Positions 62,608 to 64,000 of a stretch of DNA of 64,000 nucleotides are shown piece by piece (position 1 is the stretch's first letter; every line of letters starts with the position of its first letter). This DNA is from JADFGZ01 sp965222345 (GTDB lineage Bacteria; Acidobacteriota; Terriglobia; 2-12-FULL-54-10). The DNA is taken from assembly GCA_965222345.1 (NCBI GenBank), contig CBDCTS010000007.1, forward strand, positions 1,798,001 to 1,862,000, given 5' to 3'. Made by a program: the position numbers and the translations under genes. The notes beneath the pieces were generated by a model. The model worked only from the letters and a program-made list of their open reading frames with translations, ran no database searches and was not told where the DNA came from.

Positions 62608-64000
62608 ATGGGCGAAGCAATTTTTCGATTTCTTTTCAAATATCCACCGGTCGCCTTCTCGCAGGGCCGTATTGCCCTGGTTTCCTCGTGGCCGGTCTGG
62701 GTGCTGCTGCTGGCCGTCGTTCTGGCAGTGGCGTTGCTGGGCCTTTACCTGTGGCGGCTGCGGCCGGCTTTGCCCGCCCGGGCGCGCGTCCTGGTATGGG
62801 GGTTGCAATCGATTGCGCTGGCGATTCTCCTTACGCTGCTGTGGAAACCTTCTCTGATCCTTTCAACGCTCGTGCCCCAGCAGAACGTGCTGGCCATCCT
62901 GGTTGATGATTCGGCCAGCATGGCGATGGACGACCAGGACCGCCCCCGTGCGGACCAGGTCCGGGAAGTGCTGGCGGAATCAGGGCCTTTGCTGGCCGAG
63001 CTCAGGGAGAAGTTTCAAGTCCGCCTGTACCGTTTTTCCAAGGAAGCGGAACGGATCGATTCGGCGGCCGAGCTGACCGCTTCTGGCCCTTCCTCCCATT
63101 TGCAAGACGCCTTGGCCCAGGCTTACTCTGAATTGCGCCACCTTCCTTTGGCCGGAGTGGTTCTCGTCAGCGACGGAGCGGAGAACGGTTCAGCCGCTCC
63201 CCGGGAGCTGATGGAGGAATGGAAGGCGCGGAAGATTCCCGTGTACTCGCTGGGCGTGGGAGAAGAAGAGTTTGACCGCGACATCGAGATTGAACAGGTG
63301 GCGACGCCGCGCACCGCCCTGCCGGGCACGGTAATTTCCTTCGCTGTGACGGTGCGGCAGAAAGGCTACGTGGGGGAGAGCGCCCGGCTGGAAGTCCTGG
63401 ATGGAGCCGAAGTCCTGAAATCGCGCGAAATCCACTTCGGACGCTCACCTGTCGAGACGGTTCAACTGAGTTTTGCCCCTAAGTCAGAAGGCATTCCAGA
63501 GTACACCGTCTCCATCGATCCGCTTGCGGGGGAGGCCGTGGAAAAAAACAACAGCCAATCCCGCCTGGTTGAAGTCCAGGACCGCACCGCCAAAGTTCTC
63601 TACATCGAGGGAGAGCCGCGCTGGGAGTTCAAATTCATCCGGCGTGCCATGGAACAAGACCGCAATCTCCGGCTGGTGAGTTTGCTGAGGACTTCGCAGA
63701 ACAAATTCTACCGGCAAGGAATTGAGGAGGAAGAGGAGCTGGTCGAAGGCTTTCCCGACCGGGAAGAGCTGTTCCAATATGACGGGCTGGTTTTGGGCAG
63801 CATCGGGGTCGCTTTCTTCTCGGCCGAGCAGCAGGAGGATATTTACGCCTTTGTCAGCCAAAGGGGAGGAGGATTGCTTTTCTTGGGCGGGCGTTACGCG
63901 CTTGGAGACGGTGGCTACCAGGGCTCCTCTCTCGCGGATCTGCTTCCGGTTCGGCTGGGCCAGCCTGCCGGTTCGCCGACCTTCCAGCGGACCCCGGTTG
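62608..64000 (+). CDS. VWA-domain membrane protein (3' end outside window)
   Basis: An open frame of at least 464 residues that runs off the right edge. Two membrane helices (VWVLLLAVVLAVALLGLYLW and SIALAILLTLLWKPSLILST) precede a von Willebrand A domain with MIDAS motif VDDSASMAM and VVLVSDGAENGS. It continues into a CARDB/Ig-like part (PLPGTVISFA-type strand, VEKNNSQSRLVEV) and a glutamine-amidotransferase-like start (VLYIEGEPRWEFKFIRRAME, GGGLLFLGGRYALGDGGYQG). This architecture belongs to BatA-like proteins next to DUF4159. Function unknown, probably envelope-related. Confidence 0.82.
   Translation, partial: MGEAIFRFLFKYPPVAFSQGRIALVSSWPVWVLLLAVVLAVALLGLYLWRLRPALPARARVLVWGLQSIALAILLTLLWKPSLILSTLVPQQNVLAILVDDSASMAMDDQDRPRADQVREVLAESGPLLAELREKFQVRLYRFSKEAERIDSAAELTASGPSSHLQDALAQAYSELRHLPLAGVVLVSDGAENGSAAPRELMEEWKARKIPVYSLGVGEEEFDRDIEIEQVATPRTALPGTVISFAVTVRQKGYVGESARLEVLDGAEVLKSREIHFGRSPVETVQLSFAPKSEGIPEYTVSIDPLAGEAVEKNNSQSRLVEVQDRTAKVLYIEGEPRWEFKFIRRAMEQDRNLRLVSLLRTSQNKFYRQGIEEEEELVEGFPDREELFQYDGLVLGSIGVAFFSAEQQEDIYAFVSQRGGGLLFLGGRYALGDGGYQGSSLADLLPVRLGQPAGSPTFQRTPV

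Overview
The window looks like a chromosomal segment of an Acidobacteriota bacterium. The reasons are the lineage-typical secreted-protein tails (a TIGR03437-like C-terminal fragment at 8812-8961 and the repeat-type tail encoded at 323-961), the gene mix, and a high G+C content. lpxB and rlpA indicate a Gram-negative envelope. The phylum call is an inference from family content, not from a marker gene.

Left part (1-17.7 kb). A partial gene end and a frameshifted chimeric pseudogene are followed by a type III polyketide synthase with a methyltransferase. Next come a secreted amidohydrolase, endonuclease V, a ferritin-like diiron protein with a zinc alcohol dehydrogenase, a beta-oxidation pair (3-hydroxyacyl-CoA dehydrogenase and enoyl-CoA hydratase), a macro-domain protein and a MidA-type methyltransferase. 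The segment ends with a lipoprotein of the carboxymuconolactone decarboxylase family, a degenerate M1 peptidase and lpxB with a good sigma70 promoter.

Middle part (17.9-38 kb). After tRNA-Arg(CCT) lies a two-subunit molybdenum hydroxylase whose large subunit carries a Tat signal, followed by two tandemly duplicated secreted amidohydrolases. Further on are a metzincin, a Rap1a/Tai-like protein, an orphan molybdenum-hydroxylase large subunit followed by a Tat-type substrate-binding protein, an unlisted small membrane peptide, an alpha/beta hydrolase, proline-catabolic pruA, a methyltransferase and an exported cyclophilin. The two molybdenum-hydroxylase groups look like an oxidative and hydrolytic scavenging system acting outside the cytoplasm; the substrate cannot be read from the sequence.

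Right part (38-64 kb). A MerR-TPR fusion, an ABC ATPase, a CDP-alcohol phosphatidyltransferase, a decayed SulP transporter tail and a glycosyltransferase lead to a 1 kb gene-free island of short palindromes. Then come a rhomboid protease, rlpA, a HIT protein, TPR proteins, xseA and a small accessory patch (a DUF5677-like protein plus a HigBA-type toxin-antitoxin locus whose toxin carries an in-frame amber codon). ndk, sucD and sucC follow. A 1.4 kb insertion sequence with 20-bp target duplications sits directly against the start codon of trpD. trpG, trpE and a fused aroD-aroE gene are convergent to it. The window ends in a DUF4159 gene and a truncated VWA-domain membrane protein.

The best leads are the Tat-type molybdenum hydroxylase with the gene-converted amidohydrolase pair, the toxin with a single nonsense codon under an intact operator-like palindrome, the M1 peptidase with altered zinc ligands, the insertion sequence at trpD and the palindrome island. 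No CRISPR array, rRNA operon or prophage was seen.
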